Shown here: positions 53,486 through 61,249 of the stretch, one piece after another
How the letters are laid out: every line of letters starts with the position of its first letter
Numbering within the stretch: position 1 is the stretch's first letter
From: Rhodospirillaceae bacterium
Lineage (GTDB): Bacteria > Pseudomonadota > Alphaproteobacteria > DSM-16000 > Inquilinaceae
Length of the DNA stretch: 64,000 bases
NCBI GenBank assembly: GCA_020638595.1
Contig: JACKIG010000012.1
Span: forward strand, 62,001-126,000
Direction of reading: 5' to 3'
Program-made: the position numbers and the translations under genes
The notes under the pieces: generated by a model
Told to the model about the DNA's origin: nothing
Seen by the model: only the letters and a program-made list of their open reading frames with translations
The model's database searches: none

Positions 53486-54232
53486 TCAGGTCCGCGCCGG
53501 CGCAATCTGCATCAGGCCGTTGCCGTAGGCGCGGCCCGCCCCCAGTCCCTCCGCCAGTGCCTGCCGGAACAGCGGGGGATCGGTCACGGTCAAGAGCCCT
53601 TCATAGGTGACGGCGCCGAAGCGGATATCGCCGCCGGCCCGTCCGGCCGAAAGGCGCATGCGGTCGTAGTCCAGCACCGAGACCTCGCCGCGCGTCACCG
53701 CGAACCCGCACCGTTCGCCCTGCCGTTCCAGCCATGACAGTGCCGCCGCTTCGGCCACGTCCTCCAGCCGTTCGGGCGTGCGTTCGTCCTCGGGCACGGT
53801 GTGCCAGGCCGCCATGATCACGTCCTGGCGGCGTCCGCGCTTGGTCCCCGGCTGCTGCTGCCAGCGGCTGGCCACGGCGCGCAGCCGGAATCTCAGCCGC
53901 TGGCCCGCGGCCAGATGCGGGGCGAACGGCCTGGTCTTCTCGAAGGTCCACACGCCGAGCCCGTCGATCGGCGGCCGGCTGGAACGGACGATCGCCGTGA
54001 AGGGCCGGCTGCGTTCCACGTGGTAGAGGAACAGGCCCCTGCGCTGGTCGTCGACGGCGTCGGCGAACAGCGTCCAGATGATGCGATGGGCGAACTGCGC
54101 TTCGCTGCGCCGCATATCGGCGCTCATGATGGCGCGCAGGGCCTGCGGATTGCGCGGCGTCAGCACGACGCGGCTTTCGAACAGGGCCGGATCGCCGCCT
54201 GAAACGGGGGTGCCACCGTCGCTTGCCGGCAT
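53486..54232 (-). CDS. casE: CRISPR type I-E crRNA endonuclease Cas6e
   Basis: A 248-residue Cas6e/Cse3, which cuts the repeat RNA and stays on the crRNA hairpin. Family features: AHRIIWTLFAD with the catalytic His (His49 here), GLFLYHVERS, LRFRLRAVASRW, and the C-terminal glycine-rich loop GLGAGRAYGNGLMQIAP. The Tyr three residues before the His in the E. coli enzyme is Gln by eye. An extra 20 residues precede the first strand. The start is three bases after the casD stop; the CRISPR array lies about 95 bp downstream. Confidence 0.9.
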   Translation of the reverse strand: MPASDGGTPVSGGDPALFESRVVLTPRNPQALRAIMSADMRRSEAQFAHRIIWTLFADAVDDQRRGLFLYHVERSRPFTAIVRSSRPPIDGLGVWTFEKTRPFAPHLAAGQRLRFRLRAVASRWQQQPGTKRGRRQDVIMAAWHTVPEDERTPERLEDVAEAAALSWLERQGERCGFAVTRGEVSVLDYDRMRLSAGRAGGDIRFGAVTYEGLLTVTDPPLFRQALAEGLGAGRAYGNGLMQIAPART

Positions 54233-54235
54233 GCG

Positions 54236-55069
54236 TCAGCCCTCCCCGACGGGGGTGGCGTCGGGAAACGCCATCCGGATCTCGGTGCGCTCGTGGAAGC
54301 GCTGATAGATGCGGCCGCCCGCCAGCGCCAGCGGGTGGGGCCGATCGCGCCGGCGGACGGCACGTTGCACCACCTCGCCCGTGGGGGCCGGCGCGCCCGG
54401 AAAGTCCGGGTCGAAGGCCAGGACGTCGGTGTTGCCGGCCGCCTCCCTCAGGGCGATCAGCGGCCCCAGGGCGGGCGCAGCCGCCAGCCCCGGCCGGCGC
54501 TGCCAGGGCCAGCCATAGGCTGCCAGGGCGGCGACCGGGCCTGGCGCGTCCACGATCTCCGGGTCGGGCGGCAGGCCCAGGGTGCAGGATTTGCGCCCCG
54601 CATACAGCACCCGGTGCGGGTGGACCAGGGCCGCCGCCAAGGGGGCCAGCGACGCCCGTCCGCCGCGACTGGCAACCGCCACGGTCCACAACCCGCACGC
54701 CCAGTATTCCCGCTTGGACAGAAGCGCGCCGGCCGGGCCTTGTCCGCCGGGCGTCTTGGTCAGCTCCTCAAATCGGGTCCACCGCCGGGCGCCATCCGGT
54801 CGACGGGCACGGCCGACGGTGTGATAGTCCGGCCGCGGGTCGCGAAGCGGGCGAAGCCCGGTGCGCACGGCGACGAACAGGGACGCCGCCAACTGGCCGA
54901 GTTCCGGCCGCGCAACGCCAAGGGCGGCCCCCAGAAGGCCGACCAGCGCTGATTTGGGCGGATCCAGGTCGGTCGCCTTCCAGGCCGTCGTGGCCGACGA
55001 CAGCGACGCCCCCCAGGAACCATAGGGCGCCATCAGCGTGAAGCACAGCTGTGGCACGGCCCCGGTCAT
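54236..55069 (-). CDS. casD: CRISPR type I-E Cascade subunit Cas5e
   Basis: A 277-residue Cas5e, which caps the 5' handle of crRNA. Visible family sequence: LCFTLMAPYGSWGASLSSAT, PPKSALVGLLGAALG with the helix after the first strand, VRTGLRPLRDPRPDYHTVG, LLSKREYW and LYAGRKSCTLGLPPDPEI, the glycine-rich loop of Cas5. It is somewhat longer than the E. coli protein through a C-terminal extension. No HNH nuclease insertion is present, which excludes the Cas5-HNH variant. ATGA overlap with casC. Confidence 0.92.
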   Translation of the reverse strand: MTGAVPQLCFTLMAPYGSWGASLSSATTAWKATDLDPPKSALVGLLGAALGVARPELGQLAASLFVAVRTGLRPLRDPRPDYHTVGRARRPDGARRWTRFEELTKTPGGQGPAGALLSKREYWACGLWTVAVASRGGRASLAPLAAALVHPHRVLYAGRKSCTLGLPPDPEIVDAPGPVAALAAYGWPWQRRPGLAAAPALGPLIALREAAGNTDVLAFDPDFPGAPAPTGEVVQRAVRRRDRPHPLALAGGRIYQRFHERTEIRMAFPDATPVGEG

Positions 55070-56364
55070 GCGGCGGGCTCCTGCACGAACCGGCGCAGCT
55101 CCTCCACTGTCCACACCTCCGGCGGGGTCGGGGCGTTGCCGGTGCGGGCAGGCCCGTATCCGTTGAAGATGCAGACGCGGTTCGTCAGCCCGTAGGCGGC
55201 AACGACGGTCCGGTGCGTTTCCCGCAGCCGGCCGATGGACGACAGCATCAGGTCCGGGCCGTCGTCCGCCGTCACCGGCCGCAGATAGGCCAGGCCCAGA
55301 TTGAGCGCGGGATCGCTGCCGCGGCTGGTCAGCAGGAAGCTCGCGGCCACGTCGCTGGCAAAACTGCACCGTTTTCCCTTGGGCTGGGCATAGACGAGCC
55401 CGTCCAGGAAGACGACGACCGCTTCCTGCGTCAGGCGCTCGGCATCGTCGGCGCTGCGGCCGGCCGACAGGGTGTCGCGCAGGTGCCCGCGGTCGAGCAC
55501 GGCGTGCTGATAGTAGACCCCGCCGCCGAAGAAGGCGTAGCTGGTGATCGCCGCGCCGGTGCCTTGCAGCACGTTCAATTCTTCCCCGGCGGAGAAATAG
55601 TCGCCTTCGGTGACGAAGGCGTGGGTCGTGAAGGCATGGCTGACGGCGCAGGCCGCCTCGACATTGAACCCCGGGTCGGCCGCGACCATCCGGCCGAACA
55701 GGGCGGTGTCGAGATCGTGGTCCGCACGGACCAGCAGCTTGTCCCGGCAGATCGTCTTCACCCAGTGGTCCAGGATGGCGGGGAACCCTTCGGGATCGTC
55801 CCGCCGGGCGGCGATCAGCATCGCCACGCCGTCATCGATCCGGGAAAGCTCGCGGGTGCTGATGATCAGTGCCTGCTCCGTGCCCAGCTCCCGTTCCAGC
55901 CAGCGCAGTTCGGCCGTCGGGCGGTCGATCTCGTACCTGCCCATCAGCGCCGCGATCGCCTTTTCCCGGGCCTGGGACGACGGCTTTGCGGGATCGGGGG
56001 CGGCCAGCCTTTCGGCATCGCTGCGCTTGGGCGCCCCGGTCCCGCCGCCGGCCGCCATGTTCACCGCCAGCGCGGCCCAGGCTGCCGATACGGTGTCGAT
56101 ACCGGCGTCCAAGAGGCGGCGAAAGCAGAGGAGGCCGGCTTCGCGGGTGCGGATTGCGCGCTGCCCGCCGGGGAAATGGGGCGCAAACCGCAAGGCCCGC
56201 TTCTTTGCCTGGCTGGAGATGCGGCCCCGCACGGCTTCGCCGAGACGACAGGTCTTGGGCCGTCCGTCCTCGTCGCGGTTCACATTGTGGGGCGGGAAGT
56301 GGGTGAGGGTGTGGAACTGAATCACGTCGGCGCGGCCGATCGCCGCCATCGGTCTGTCAGCCAT
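55066..56364 (-). CDS. casC: CRISPR type I-E Cascade backbone subunit Cas7e
   Basis: A 432-residue Cas7e/Cse4, six copies of which form the crRNA-binding backbone. The N-terminal signature QFHTLTHFPPHNVNRDEDGR with RPKTCRLGEAVRGRISSQAK and KRALR is diagnostic. Later blocks include AVSHAFTTHAFVTEGDYFSA, ELNVLQGTGAAITSYAFFGG, and the C-terminal LTNRVCIFNGYGPAR. It is about 70 residues longer than the E. coli protein, mostly in the middle. Start ATG 56364 overlaps the casB stop by eight bases; the frame itself is open further upstream. Confidence 0.93.
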   Translation of the reverse strand: MADRPMAAIGRADVIQFHTLTHFPPHNVNRDEDGRPKTCRLGEAVRGRISSQAKKRALRFAPHFPGGQRAIRTREAGLLCFRRLLDAGIDTVSAAWAALAVNMAAGGGTGAPKRSDAERLAAPDPAKPSSQAREKAIAALMGRYEIDRPTAELRWLERELGTEQALIISTRELSRIDDGVAMLIAARRDDPEGFPAILDHWVKTICRDKLLVRADHDLDTALFGRMVAADPGFNVEAACAVSHAFTTHAFVTEGDYFSAGEELNVLQGTGAAITSYAFFGGGVYYQHAVLDRGHLRDTLSAGRSADDAERLTQEAVVVFLDGLVYAQPKGKRCSFASDVAASFLLTSRGSDPALNLGLAYLRPVTADDGPDLMLSSIGRLRETHRTVVAAYGLTNRVCIFNGYGPARTGNAPTPPEVWTVEELRRFVQEPAA

Positions 56365-56896
56365 CGTCGGCCTCGCCGGAGGCAGCGGTGGAGGCGGCGT
56401 AGTACGCGAGAAAGATCTGGCGGCGGGCCTGCAGGCGGCTTGCCGGGCGATGCCAGGCGCGAACGATGTCGGCCACATCCTGAAGCGGGGCATGGCGGTC
56501 CAGGGCCTGGATCGCGCCGCGCAGCAGCCGCAGGAATTGATCCGGGTCCTCGGCGGTTGCCAGCAGGCGAAGACGGTCCTCGCTCAGCCGCGGCTTGCCG
56601 TGGCGATGGGTGGCGAAGGCCCGTCCCAGGGCGGCACCCCAGCGGTCCGGGGCCGTGCTGGTGTCGGCATCGACCTCTGCCAGCGCGATGGCCATGCGCG
56701 CGGCCGTCTCGTGGGGAAGCTTCGGGCCGGCATGGGCCAGAAGTTGGTGGAACGCCAGCACCTGATAGACTTCGTCAATGGTCTGGGCCCGGCGCAGCCC
56801 CGCCCGCTGCCCCCGGTCGTACTGCAATCGCCGGTGCCAATCGTGGATCGGGCCGGTGGCGGACGCGGTGGGTGCGGTCGGTGCTGGCGGGTTCAT
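56357..56896 (-). CDS. casB: CRISPR type I-E Cascade small subunit Cse2
   Basis: A 179-residue helical small subunit that stabilises the non-target strand. Family-like pieces are DRGQRAGLRRAQTIDEVYQV, AFHQLLAHAGP, DRWGAALGRAFA, RLRLLATAEDPDQFLRLLRG and the C-terminal ASRLQARRQIFLAYYAAS. Start ATG 56896 is fixed by its four-base overlap with the casA stop (ATGA); the longer open frame lies inside casA. Length matches Cse2 from other species. Confidence 0.9.
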   Translation of the reverse strand: MNPPAPTAPTASATGPIHDWHRRLQYDRGQRAGLRRAQTIDEVYQVLAFHQLLAHAGPKLPHETAARMAIALAEVDADTSTAPDRWGAALGRAFATHRHGKPRLSEDRLRLLATAEDPDQFLRLLRGAIQALDRHAPLQDVADIVRAWHRPASRLQARRQIFLAYYAASTAASGEADDG

Positions 56897-58671
56897 GCCG
56901 TTCCCTGTGGGCTTGAGTGTTGGGTCAGGGCGGCATTCAGGGCGCGCACAAGCTGGCCGCGCTCGCGCGCGAGCTGCCGGTCGGCGGGGCCGGTGCCGTC
57001 GATGGGGAAAGCGCCGTCGAACAGGCCGATGGCCGTGTCCCGGGCACGGCGGAGCAGGGATGACCGCGCCGCATCCGCGGCATCGCATCGGGCCGATCCA
57101 TCCGGCCGGACCGGGACGATCCCGGCAAGCTGCGCCGGCAGGTCCAGGACCGATCCATCCAGTGCCGCCCGGAAGCCTTGCGTCACCTCCAGCGCAAGGC
57201 TGCGCGGCCGCTTGTCACGGACGATCCGGGCCGCAGAGGCCGAACAGCCTTCCAGCGCGTCGCGGATCCTCTCGACGATGACAAGGGTGGCGGAGACCTC
57301 GGTCCGCAGCCAGTCGAGGTCGCCCGGCGGCAGGACCCAGATGGGCAGGTCCCGCTGCGACAGCCCGCCCAGCGCATTGCCATACCGGTAGAGCGCAAAG
57401 GTCCGCACCCGGATGGCGCTGTCGGGTGCGACGGCGGTCGCGGCGTGGCGGCGGTGTCCCAGCGTTCCCAGGCCTTCCGGCCGCTGGTCCAGCACCGTGC
57501 GCAGCTGGCGCAGGATGGGGGGAAGGGCCGCGGTGTCCGCGCGCCCATCGGCCCCCGCCTTTGCCCCGCCGCCCAGCAGCGCCGTTTCCAGCCAGTCGTC
57601 GAAGCGCAGCGGCTCGCTGGTGACGGCAAATCCGGGTGCATTGTCCCCATCGCCGTCCTGGCCGCTGCCGGCGACGGCCGGATACCACCAGCCGCGCTGC
57701 CGGTAGTGCAGCCCTTTCGGCCAACGGCTGTAGTGGGTGAAGACCGGCCCGGCGATGCCCGTAAGGTCGCAACGCCCGATCTGCGGCGGGGACAGCAGGT
57801 AGCGCCGCGGCATCGGGATATGCGCCGGGTGGAGTGCCGACCGCTCCAGCGGGCGGGCGGATCCGGCGACGTCGCTGCCAAGCGGCATGCGGCGGAGGTC
57901 ACGGTCCAGCCAGGGGAAGACCGCGGCGTCCACCGGCGCCGGCCAGGCCGCGTGCGGCTGATGGGTGCCGACGGTCCCCTGCCACAGCACGTTCAGCCAG
58001 ATCGTCTCCCACAGGGTCCGGCCGGTGATCTGGTACTTGATGCTGCTGGGACCGTGCGGCAGGCCCAGATAGCCCCGGCCGCCGCGCAACGGTGCCAGAA
58101 CCATATGGGCGTACAGCACCGGCAGGATGGCACCGGCACCGATGCGGGCCACGCCGCGGCGGCGGATGAAGAAGTCGGCGTTCTGCTTCAGGGCTTCGGC
58201 GGTCGGCAGGTCCGGCAGCAGGGTGCCGATCGGCTGGGCTGCGGCCTTGTCGTCGCCCCGGTCGTCCCGGTCGTCGCCGTCGTCCCGGCCCATGCGGCCG
58301 CCGCGGGTCTTGGACCGTTTGCGCCCTGCTGCCTCGGCCAGGCAGGCGGGCGTGGGGCGGACCTGCATTGCCGGCGTCTCGGGGTGGTCGATCCGGAATG
58401 CGGGGCGGTAAGGGGCCAGCAGCCGTTCGAATTCGCGTGGGGACGGCGGGGCGGCCAGGCGCTGGATCCAGTCATCCATATCCCTGGGCGCCATCGCAGC
58501 CTGCAGGATGTCGCGCAGCAGGAATTCGAACCCGCGGTCCGCCTGGGGATGGCCCAGCCGCACGCCGACGATCGGATCATCGGCGTAGCGGTCGGTCAGC
58601 TCCAGCGGCGTCGCAACCCCCAGGCCCGACTGCAAGCGATCCACGGGAACGGTGTAGTCGAACCAGTCCAT
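56893..58671 (-). CDS. casA: CRISPR type I-E Cascade large subunit Cse1 (Cas8e)
   Basis: A 592-residue Cas8e, which recognises the PAM and normally recruits Cas3. Type-specific segments include VVGVRLG-like IVGVRLGHPQADRGFEFLLR, PPSPREFERLLAPYRPAF, NADFFIRRRGVARIG, LPHGPSSIKYQITGRTLWET with IWLNVLW, LLSPPQIGRC and RTFALYRYGNALGGLSQRDL. A strongly charged insert (GRKRSKTRGGRMGRDDGDDR) sits near residues 116-136. No nuclease domain is fused. It leads the operon casA-casB-casC-casD-casE; the gene upstream is DUF72, not cas3. Confidence 0.93.
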   Translation of the reverse strand: MDWFDYTVPVDRLQSGLGVATPLELTDRYADDPIVGVRLGHPQADRGFEFLLRDILQAAMAPRDMDDWIQRLAAPPSPREFERLLAPYRPAFRIDHPETPAMQVRPTPACLAEAAGRKRSKTRGGRMGRDDGDDRDDRGDDKAAAQPIGTLLPDLPTAEALKQNADFFIRRRGVARIGAGAILPVLYAHMVLAPLRGGRGYLGLPHGPSSIKYQITGRTLWETIWLNVLWQGTVGTHQPHAAWPAPVDAAVFPWLDRDLRRMPLGSDVAGSARPLERSALHPAHIPMPRRYLLSPPQIGRCDLTGIAGPVFTHYSRWPKGLHYRQRGWWYPAVAGSGQDGDGDNAPGFAVTSEPLRFDDWLETALLGGGAKAGADGRADTAALPPILRQLRTVLDQRPEGLGTLGHRRHAATAVAPDSAIRVRTFALYRYGNALGGLSQRDLPIWVLPPGDLDWLRTEVSATLVIVERIRDALEGCSASAARIVRDKRPRSLALEVTQGFRAALDGSVLDLPAQLAGIVPVRPDGSARCDAADAARSSLLRRARDTAIGLFDGAFPIDGTGPADRQLARERGQLVRALNAALTQHSSPQGTA

Positions 58672-58853
58672 CGGGGCTGAACACCTGCATCGGCCATTTG
58701 GCCGGAAACGGGATCTCGCAGTCCCTTCAGCGTGACACAGCGCCGGGAGGCCAACAATTACTCAACCGGGTGGTGTCCACTCGGCCCGCCCTAACCGATA
58801 TAGGTCGCAAAGGCGGCGGCCGGCGAATGCGGCTGCGCGCCGGCGCCCTCGGT

Positions 58854-59660
58854 TCAGCCTGTCCGGGCGATCAGCGCCATGGCGGCCGCCGGATTGCGGA
58901 CCTTGTGGCCGCTGATGACATACAGAAAGACGTCGCGCGGGGGCTGTCCGCCCTCCGCACGGGCGGCATAGTCCAGCCCGTCGGGGGCGTGGCCGCGCGC
59001 CCAGGACGCCGCGCGGGCCGCCCACAGGTCGAGCGCGTCGTCCGGATAGCCCAGGTCCTCGGCCTCGACGGTGCCCATGATGCGGGCATAGACGAAGGGG
59101 GCCGTCAGGTCGGCAATCTGCGGATAGGCGCCGTCGGCGGCGATGACGATGGCGACGCCGTGGCTGCGGGCCATGGCGACGAAGTCGGGCGACCGGAAGC
59201 TGGCATGGCGCACCTCGACCGCGTGGCGCAGCGGCCGCCCGCCGGCGGTGGCCGGCAGCAGCTTGAGGAAGGCCTCGAAATCCGCGGGATCGAAGGCCTT
59301 CGTCGGTGCGAACTGCCAGTTGATCGGGCCGAGCTTGTCCTTCAGCTCCAGCACGCCGCTGCTGAGGAACCGCTCCACCGTCTCGCCGGCTTCCGCCAGA
59401 ACCCTGCGGTTCGTGGCATAGCGCGGCGCCTTGAGGGAGAAGACGAAGCCCTCCGGCGTCTCGTCATGCCAGCGGGCAAAGCTCTCGGGCTTCTGCGAGC
59501 CATAGAAGGTGCCGTTGATCTCGATCGAGCTCAGGTGCCGGCTGGCATACTCCAGCTCCCGCTTCTGCGGGTGCCCCTGTGGGTAGAATGGTCCCCGCCA
59601 TGGCGCATAGGTCCATCCCCCGATGCCGATCCGGATGGCCCCCGGGCCGTTCTTCGCCAT
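58854..59660 (-). CDS. DUF72 family TIM-barrel protein (YecE-like)
   Basis: A 268-residue DUF72 protein. Signature stretches are IGIGGWTYAPWRGPFYPQG, SRHLSSIEINGTFYGSQKPE, FVFSLKAPRYATNRR, GPINWQFAPTKAFD, AVEVRHASF and APFVYARIMGT. The family folds as a TIM barrel and has no proven activity; a structural comparison I recall suggested a DNA-binding, endonuclease-IV-like surface for one member. ATG 59660 gives the family's usual start. It precedes casA by 182 bp on the same strand, so co-transcription is possible but not shown. Confidence 0.9.
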   Translation of the reverse strand: MAKNGPGAIRIGIGGWTYAPWRGPFYPQGHPQKRELEYASRHLSSIEINGTFYGSQKPESFARWHDETPEGFVFSLKAPRYATNRRVLAEAGETVERFLSSGVLELKDKLGPINWQFAPTKAFDPADFEAFLKLLPATAGGRPLRHAVEVRHASFRSPDFVAMARSHGVAIVIAADGAYPQIADLTAPFVYARIMGTVEAEDLGYPDDALDLWAARAASWARGHAPDGLDYAARAEGGQPPRDVFLYVISGHKVRNPAAAMALIARTG

Positions 59661-59863
59661 GCGATGCGTCCTTGCCTGCCGATGCCGGGCGCCAGGGTAG
59701 CACAGGGCATCGGGCTTCTGGCCCGGCATCGCTGCCCCCCGCCGCCGGCCGTCGTGCCGCTGGCCCACACCGCCCGGCCGCCCGGCCGATGCCGATTGAC
59801 ATTTCCCGGCTTTCCGGCCCCGATGCATGCGACTGAGTGAGCAACCCGGGCTTGCGCTCGCAG

Positions 59864-59911
59864 GAGCCTGATCCGCTGACGTCGGATCGACGTCAGCGGT
59901 GCATCAGGCTC
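59864..59911. repeat. Strong imperfect palindrome (hairpin 1)
   Basis: Arms GAGCCTGAT + CCGCTGACGTC and GACGTCAGCGG + ATCAGGCTC pair over 20 bp, with a 3-nt bulge (TGC) and a 5-nt loop. It lies in the divergent gap between DUF72 and the GntR gene, where a terminator is not expected. It may be a REP-like element or operator. Confidence 0.8.
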
Positions 59912-59929
59912 TCACCATTGGACATGGGG

Positions 59930-59974
59930 CAGGCGTCAGACGGCAGGCCGAGCCAGGTTGATGTCTGACGCCTG
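59930..59974. repeat. Perfect 12-bp inverted repeat (hairpin 2)
   Basis: CAGGCGTCAGAC (59930-59941) and GTCTGACGCCTG (59963-59974) are exact reverse complements separated by 21 bp. It follows hairpin 1 by 18 bp and ends about 50 bp before the GntR start. Both hairpins share a GACG/CGTC core. A pair of operators for the GntR protein or a two-unit REP-type element are both possible. Confidence 0.8.
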
Positions 59975-60025
59975 CTCCAGACCCCGGGTCAGGGAATTCG
60001 TGCGTTGAACATTTCAAGACCTGAC

Positions 60026-60739
60026 ATGCGCAGCCAGCTATCGCCGGTCGATGTCTCTACCGTTCAGGAAAAGGTCTACCAGAGCCTGCGCCTGGCCCTG
60101 CTGAAGGGCCAGTTCCTTCCTGGGGAGGCGGTGTCGATCAGAAAGCTGGCCGCCGCCTTCGGGACCAGCCCCATGCCGGTGCGCGAGGCGACCAAGCGGC
60201 TGGTGGCCGAAAAGGCGCTGGAGCAGTCGTCCGACCGGCTGCTGCGCGTGGCCTCGTACGCGGACAGCGTCCATGAGGAATACATCAGAATAAGAATGCA
60301 GGTGGAGGGGTTTGCGACGGAAAAGGCGTGCGCCGCGCGTGACCCGGCCCTGGTCGGCCGGCTGAAGCATCACAACGACACGATGCGCGACGCCTTGCAG
60401 TCCGCTGACCTGGAAGCAGCGCTTTCCGGCAATCAGTCCTTCCATTTCGAGATCTACCGGGCCGCTGCCTATCCGCAGCTGTTGGATATCATATCAAGCC
60501 TCTGGCTGCGGACCGGCCCGATCCTCGCCATGCTGCGGTCCGATCCGGAGACGTTCTGCCAGATATTCGAGATCGGATACCGGGTGCACAACGACGCCAT
60601 CGAAGCGATCGCCCGGTGCGACCGGGAGTCGGCGAAGCGCGCCATCGCGCTGGATATTCGCGCTGCCCATTTCTGGATACACCGATACTACAAGTCGGCC
60701 ACCGAACTGCCGGCCGACGCGACCGGCCATCCGGTGTAG
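60026..60739 (+). CDS. GntR-family regulator (FadR/FCD type)
   Basis: A 237-residue regulator. Winged helix: VYQSLRLALLKGQFLPGEAV then IRKLAAAFGTSPMPVREATK. The FCD helical domain includes IRMQVEGFATEKACAA, NQSFHFEIYRAAAYPQLL, and GYRVHNDAIEAIARCDRESA with metal-site His/Asp. ATG 60026 is selected because no ribosome site supports the upstream TTG at 60005. It lies convergent with the thioesterase gene and presumably controls the catabolic genes on the minus strand. Confidence 0.85.
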   Translation: MRSQLSPVDVSTVQEKVYQSLRLALLKGQFLPGEAVSIRKLAAAFGTSPMPVREATKRLVAEKALEQSSDRLLRVASYADSVHEEYIRIRMQVEGFATEKACAARDPALVGRLKHHNDTMRDALQSADLEAALSGNQSFHFEIYRAAAYPQLLDIISSLWLRTGPILAMLRSDPETFCQIFEIGYRVHNDAIEAIARCDRESAKRAIALDIRAAHFWIHRYYKSATELPADATGHPV

Positions 60740-60753
60740 GACGCCCGCCGCCG

Positions 60754-61200
60754 TCAACCGGCGGGGCCGCAGGCCCGCAGGATGTCCAGCGCGCCTTCGG
60801 ACAACGGCTGTCCGCGCCCGCTGGCGTCGACATGCACGACCACCACCGTCGCCGTGGCCGCGCAGCGCCCGGATTGGAACAGCGCCTGTTCCACCGTCGT
60901 CGAACTGCGCCCGATGGCCGCAACCCGTGTGCCGACGTCGACGCGGCCGGGCCAATTGATCTCGGCCAACAGGTCCATGGACAGGCGGGCGGTGACGAAG
61001 GTGCAGCCGGGGTCGGCCAACGGATGGTCGGGGTCGTAGAACAGCTCGGTCCGTCCGGTGTCCAGCAAGGTCATGAATACCGCGTTGTTCACATGACCCT
61101 GACGGTCGGTGTCGCGGTAGCGGATCTTGTCCCAGGTCCGGTGCGGGAACTGGTCGAGGGTCGGCGGCGGGGGCCGCGTGGGTTTGGCGGGCTGGGTCAT
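60754..61200 (-). CDS. Hotdog-fold acyl-CoA thioesterase
   Basis: A 148-residue thioesterase of the 4-hydroxybenzoyl-CoA type. The catalytic region YRDTDRQGHVNNAVFMTLLD carries the Asp/His motif. Further pieces are VTARLSMDLLAEINWPGRVD, VGTRVAAIGRSSTTVEQALF and TATVVVVHVDASG. It hydrolyses acyl-CoA to free acid and CoA. It lies 49 bp downstream of the BKACE gene on the same strand, which fits release of CoA from the acyl-CoA product of that enzyme. Confidence 0.88.
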   Translation of the reverse strand: MTQPAKPTRPPPPTLDQFPHRTWDKIRYRDTDRQGHVNNAVFMTLLDTGRTELFYDPDHPLADPGCTFVTARLSMDLLAEINWPGRVDVGTRVAAIGRSSTTVEQALFQSGRCAATATVVVVHVDASGRGQPLSEGALDILRACGPAG

Positions 61201-61249
61201 CGGTGGACTCCGCGGCATCGACCCCGGGGCAGGGCGGCCGCTTGCGGGC

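Noticed and set aside
54236..58671. HNH-fused Cascade variant (Cas5-HNH or Cas8-HNH)
   Set aside because: Neither casD nor casA contains an HNH-like His-Asn-His arrangement or a zinc-knuckle insertion; both have near-family lengths.
53216..58860. A CRISPR-associated transposon (Tn7-like) using Cascade
   Set aside because: No tnsA, tnsB, tnsC or tniQ-like gene lies near the cas genes or elsewhere in the window.
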